Below, in pieces: positions 61,292-64,000 of a DNA stretch of 64,000 nt. The DNA is from Jannaschia maritima (lineage in GTDB: Bacteria; Pseudomonadota; Alphaproteobacteria; Rhodobacterales; Rhodobacteraceae). Within the stretch, counting starts at the first letter, position 1. Each line of letters begins with the position of its first letter. Under the pieces are notes generated by a model. It was not told the origin of the DNA and ran no database searches. It was given only the letters and a program-made list of their open reading frames with translations. The stretch covers positions 124,001 through 188,000 of the forward strand of contig NZ_JARGZA010000007.1 of assembly GCF_030973515.1 (NCBI RefSeq), given 5' to 3'. A program made the translations under genes and the position numbers.

Positions 61292-62308
61292 ATGGGCTCC
61301 GCCCCCCAGACCGTGCCCGCCCCCGACGCGTGGTCCCGCCGCCTCCGGCCCTACGCCCGCCCCCGCCTCCGGCGCAGCCTCGGCGAGGTCGCGATCACGG
61401 TGGTGCCCTTCGTCCTGCTTTGGGCCCTCGCGGCGTGGACCGTGACGCATGGCCACTGGTGGGGGCTCCTCTTCACGGTGCCCGCGGCTGGGTTCCTCCT
61501 GCGGCTCTTCGTGCTCCAGCACGATTGCGGGCACGGCGCGCTGTTCGCGTCGCGGCGGGTCAACGACTGGACGGGGCGGGTGCTGGGCGTGCTGACCTTC
61601 ACGCCCTACGACTATTGGCGCCGCTCGCACGCGATGCACCATGCGGGCGCGGGCAACCTGGACCGTCGCGGGATCGGCGACATCACCACGCTGACGGTGG
61701 CCGAGTATCGTGCGCTGCCGCCCGGGGGCCGCCTGCGCTATCGCCTCTACCGGCATCCGGCGGTGATGTTCGGCCTGGGGCCGGCCTGGGTGTTCCTGTG
61801 CCAGTACCGCGTGCCCATGGGCCTGATGCGCTCGGGCGCAACGCCCTGGGTGTCGACCGTGGCGACCACCTTCGCGATCCTCGTGCCCGCCGCGCTCCTG
61901 TGTTGGGCCATGGGGGTGGGGCCGTTCCTGGCGGTGCAGCTTCCCACGACGCTGATGGCGGCCACGGCGGGGGTGTGGCTGTTCTACGTGCAGCACCAGT
62001 TCGACGGGACGCACTGGACCGTCGGGGACGAATGGCGCTTCGCCGAGGCCGCGCTCGAAGGGTCGTCCAACTACGTGCTGCCCGCGCCCCTGCGCTGGAT
62101 CACGGGCAACATCGGGGTGCATCACGTCCACCACCTCGCGGCGCGCATCCCCTTCTACCGCCTGCCCGAGGTCCTGGCCGACCACCCCGACCTGGCGGGG
62201 ATGAGCCGCGTCACCGTGGGCGACAGCCTCGCGGCGGTGAAGCTGACCCTGTGGGACGAGGGCGCGCGCCGGCTGGTGTCGTTCAGGGAGGCGGCCGTGC
62301 CGGCCTGA
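61292..62308 (+). CDS. fatty acid desaturase
   Basis: This 338-residue integral-membrane di-iron desaturase has three His boxes: HDCGH, HAMHH and HHVHH. About four membrane segments sit between them. It would insert a double bond into membrane acyl chains using O2 and a ferredoxin-like donor; regiospecificity is not evident. The ATG at 61292 follows AAAGGA at about 9 bases. It is divergent from the ABC ATPase and 97 bases before the binding-protein gene. Confidence 0.93.
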   Translation: MGSAPQTVPAPDAWSRRLRPYARPRLRRSLGEVAITVVPFVLLWALAAWTVTHGHWWGLLFTVPAAGFLLRLFVLQHDCGHGALFASRRVNDWTGRVLGVLTFTPYDYWRRSHAMHHAGAGNLDRRGIGDITTLTVAEYRALPPGGRLRYRLYRHPAVMFGLGPAWVFLCQYRVPMGLMRSGATPWVSTVATTFAILVPAALLCWAMGVGPFLAVQLPTTLMAATAGVWLFYVQHQFDGTHWTVGDEWRFAEAALEGSSNYVLPAPLRWITGNIGVHHVHHLAARIPFYRLPEVLADHPDLAGMSRVTVGDSLAAVKLTLWDEGARRLVSFREAAVPA

Positions 62309-62368
62309 GGCCCCTGCCGATCCGCTTGCCCCCGACGGCAAGATGGGTGCATCCTTCCGCCCTGAGGA

Positions 62369-62387
62369 GCGGCCACCAAAGGGCCGC
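62369..62387 (+). other. hairpin in the binding-protein leader
   Basis: GCGGCC (62369-62374) and GGCCGC (62382-62387) form a short stem 19 bases before the ATG of the solute-binding gene, just upstream of its ribosome-binding site (AAGGGAGGAA). A second stem, CTTGCC/GGCAAG, lies near 62326-62343. A role in mRNA stability or desaturase termination is possible. Confidence 0.4.
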
Positions 62388-62405
62388 CCGCAAGGGAGGA
62401 ACACC

Positions 62406-63656
62406 ATGAAGACCCTGACCGCGGCGTTGGCCGCCACCACCATGCTTTCCGGCGCGGCCTTCGCCGACGGCCACCAGCTGTCCGGCGAGCTGCGCATCAT
62501 CTCCGACATGTCCAACCCCGCGCCCCGCGCGGTGATGGAAGGACTGGTCGAGGATTTCGGCGAGTTGCACCCCGACCTGGACATCGAGCTGACGGTCGTC
62601 GACCGCGAGGCCTGGAAGACCCAGATCCGCAACGCCCTGACCGCGAACGCGCCCGATCTCGTCAACTGGTACGCCGCGAACCGCATGCGCCCCTACGTCG
62701 ACGCCGGCCTGTTCATGGACGTGTCCGACCTGTGGGCCGAGCCCGAGTTCGAGGCGCTCGCCTCCACGAAGGGCGCCATGACCATCGACGATGCCCAATG
62801 GGGCGTGCCCTACACCTACTACCAGTGGGGCGTGTACTACCGGGAGGACATCTTCGACGAGCTGGGCCTCGAGGAGCCGGAGACCTGGGAGCAGGAGCTG
62901 GCGAACTGCCAGGCGATCCTCGATTCGGGCCGCAAGTGCTACACGATCGGGACCAAGTTCCTTTGGACCGCCGGCGGCTGGTTCGACTACATCAACGCGC
63001 GCACCAACGGCTACGACTTCCACATGGAGCTGGCCCGCGGCGAGGTGCCCTGGACCGACGAGCGCGTGCGCCAGACGTTCAGCAACTGGCGCGAGCTCAT
63101 CGACATGGGCGCCTATATCGACGACCACCAGAACTATTCCTGGCAGGAAGCCCTGCCCTTCATGGTCAACGGCGAGGCCACGTCCTACCTGATGGGCAAC
63201 TTCGCGGTCGCGGCCATGCGCGACGGCGGGTTGAGCGACGAGCAGCTGGACTTCTACCAGTTCCCGATCATCGCCCCGGACGTCGAGCGGGCGGAGGACG
63301 CGCCGACCGACACGTTCCACATCCCCGCGAACGCGTCGAACCCCGAGGCCGCGAAGGAGTTCCTGCGCTACGTCACCTCGGCGGAGGTGCAGACCCGCAT
63401 CAACGCGGGCGACGCCCTGGGCCAGCTGCCCGTGAACGCCGGGTCCAGCGTGGACGACGACGAGTTCCTGCAGCAGGGCTTCCAGATGCTGTCCAACGAC
63501 GCGCCGGGCGGCATCATGCAGTTCTTCGACCGCGACCTGGACGCCGAGATGGCGTCCATCGGGATGGAGGGCCTGCAGGAGTTCATGGTCTTCCCCGACA
63601 ACCTCGAGGACATCCTGGCGCGCCTCGAAGACGCCCGCCAGCGCATCTACGAGTGA
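62406..63656 (+). CDS. sugar ABC transporter substrate-binding protein
   Basis: This 416-residue precursor has a signal peptide ending SGAAFA, then a family 1 extracellular solute-binding fold (ELRIISDMSNPAPRAVMEGL; VNWYAANRMRPYVDAGLFMD; WGVPYTYYQWGVYYREDIFD). It captures a sugar or polyol in the periplasm. AAGGGAGGA is a strong ribosome-binding site. A GC hairpin follows (63667-63695), then the permease gene. The ligand is unknown. Confidence 0.93.
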   Translation: MKTLTAALAATTMLSGAAFADGHQLSGELRIISDMSNPAPRAVMEGLVEDFGELHPDLDIELTVVDREAWKTQIRNALTANAPDLVNWYAANRMRPYVDAGLFMDVSDLWAEPEFEALASTKGAMTIDDAQWGVPYTYYQWGVYYREDIFDELGLEEPETWEQELANCQAILDSGRKCYTIGTKFLWTAGGWFDYINARTNGYDFHMELARGEVPWTDERVRQTFSNWRELIDMGAYIDDHQNYSWQEALPFMVNGEATSYLMGNFAVAAMRDGGLSDEQLDFYQFPIIAPDVERAEDAPTDTFHIPANASNPEAAKEFLRYVTSAEVQTRINAGDALGQLPVNAGSSVDDDEFLQQGFQMLSNDAPGGIMQFFDRDLDAEMASIGMEGLQEFMVFPDNLEDILARLEDARQRIYE

Positions 63657-63666
63657 TCTGACCACC

Positions 63667-63695
63667 CGCGCCCCCGTCCGATCGGCGGGGGCGCG
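63667..63695 (+). terminator. partial terminator between binding protein and permease
   Basis: CGCGCCCCCG (63667-63676) and CGGGGGCGCG (63686-63695) make a perfect 10-base stem 10 bases after the binding-protein stop, with no U run. Such hairpins between an ABC binding protein and its permease usually protect the upstream mRNA and reduce downstream expression. Confidence 0.6.
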
Positions 63696-63769
63696 GCATC
63701 GCTGGTCCATCCGCGAGCCCATGGGCTTCCGCATGCGCCGACCGCGCCGTTTCGGGGAGGAACGCAGCC

Positions 63770-64000
63770 ATGGCCAACGTCGCACCCGTCGTCCCCGACA
63801 CCCATCCCCCCGTGGAGGGCGGCGGCGCACCCGGACCCGACGGCCGGTCCTGGTACAAGCGTAACGAGATCGCGCTGACCCCCTGGCTGTTCCTGATCCC
63901 GGGCGTCCTGTTCTTCGCGGTCTACGTGATCGTCCCCATATTCCAGTCCTTCTACATCTCGTTCTACGAATGGGACGGCTTGGGCGACCTGCATGCGAAC
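63770..64000 (+). CDS. sugar ABC transporter permease, N-terminal part
   Basis: Only the first 77 residues lie in the window. A Pro/Gly-rich cytoplasmic start (MANVAPVVPDTHPPVEGGGA) is followed by WYKRNEIALTPWLFLIPGVL and the first membrane segment (LFLIPGVLFFAVYVIVPIFQ), the usual start of MalF/UgpA-type permeases. GGGGAGG precedes the ATG by 9 bases. It forms the importer with the binding protein upstream. Confidence 0.85.
   Translation, partial: MANVAPVVPDTHPPVEGGGAPGPDGRSWYKRNEIALTPWLFLIPGVLFFAVYVIVPIFQSFYISFYEWDGLGDLHAN

Overview
The window is one continuous stretch of very GC-rich, gene-dense DNA, typical of an alphaproteobacterial chromosome and most likely of the order Rhodobacterales. 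The evidence is the local gene sets (rpsU beside COQ9; Hsp20, DUF1150, YdcH and purEK together; ycjX and ycjF; DUF1467 with methylmalonyl-CoA epimerase), the many TRAP and ABC solute transporters, and the many 1- and 4-base start/stop overlaps. I see no rRNA, tRNA, CRISPR array, prophage or insertion sequence. The genus cannot be fixed from the sequence alone.

Layout. 1-8.5 kb: end of an MFS exporter, rpsU/COQ9, a TPR-sulfotransferase, a degenerate Hint-domain protein, a phytanoyl-CoA dioxygenase relative, an Lrp regulator divergent from trxB, and a single-domain response regulator. 8.5-23 kb: small heat-shock protein, purEK, ileS, a secreted HdeA-like protein, a cNMP-binding TrxR-like flavoprotein, ycjF, ycjX, truA and a 786-residue membrane protein with GspL-like and GspC/PilP-like ends. 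23-34.4 kb: cold-shock protein, nitroreductase, CysZ-like protein, epimerase, response regulator, a cytosolic N-acetylhexosamine operon (ROK kinase, GH20, GNAT), a glutamine amidotransferase, an SDR, and a chain YbjN-proC-tRNA-binding protein-hydroxyacid dehydrogenase. 34.5-35 kb: a ccdAB toxin-antitoxin pair of lower GC whose toxin appears cut short by an amber codon. 35-39.8 kb: galM and succinate-semialdehyde dehydrogenase, then a TetR-controlled pair of membrane proteins.

39.9-48.5 kb is the least conventional part. All genes but the last lie on the minus strand: a di-heme peroxidase-like protein, PfkB kinase, FucI-like isomerase and Gfo/Idh/MocA dehydrogenase form one tightly overlapped operon, followed by a metal-site-less MBL protein, a 2-hydroxyacid dehydrogenase and a fused aconitase X, ending at a clear terminator. 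This looks like an uncharacterised sugar or hydroxyacid catabolic route.

48.5-57.6 kb: an undecaprenyl-phosphate sugar transferase, a TetR/tautomerase/SRPBCC locus, and a TRAP transporter whose dctP is separated from dctQM by a PQQ-type sugar dehydrogenase and a di-heme cytochrome c, with two tiny overlapping membrane-protein genes between them. The 489-base gap beyond dctQ holds a perfect CtrA-type site. 57.6-64 kb: chromate transporter and rhodanese-ChrB, then a sugar ABC transporter whose ATPase is on the opposite strand from its binding protein and permease, with a fatty acid desaturase between.

Most non-coding signals are GC-rich hairpins between convergent genes and palindromes upstream of divergent regulators. 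All functions are inferred from sequence motifs and family knowledge; nothing was searched or computed.
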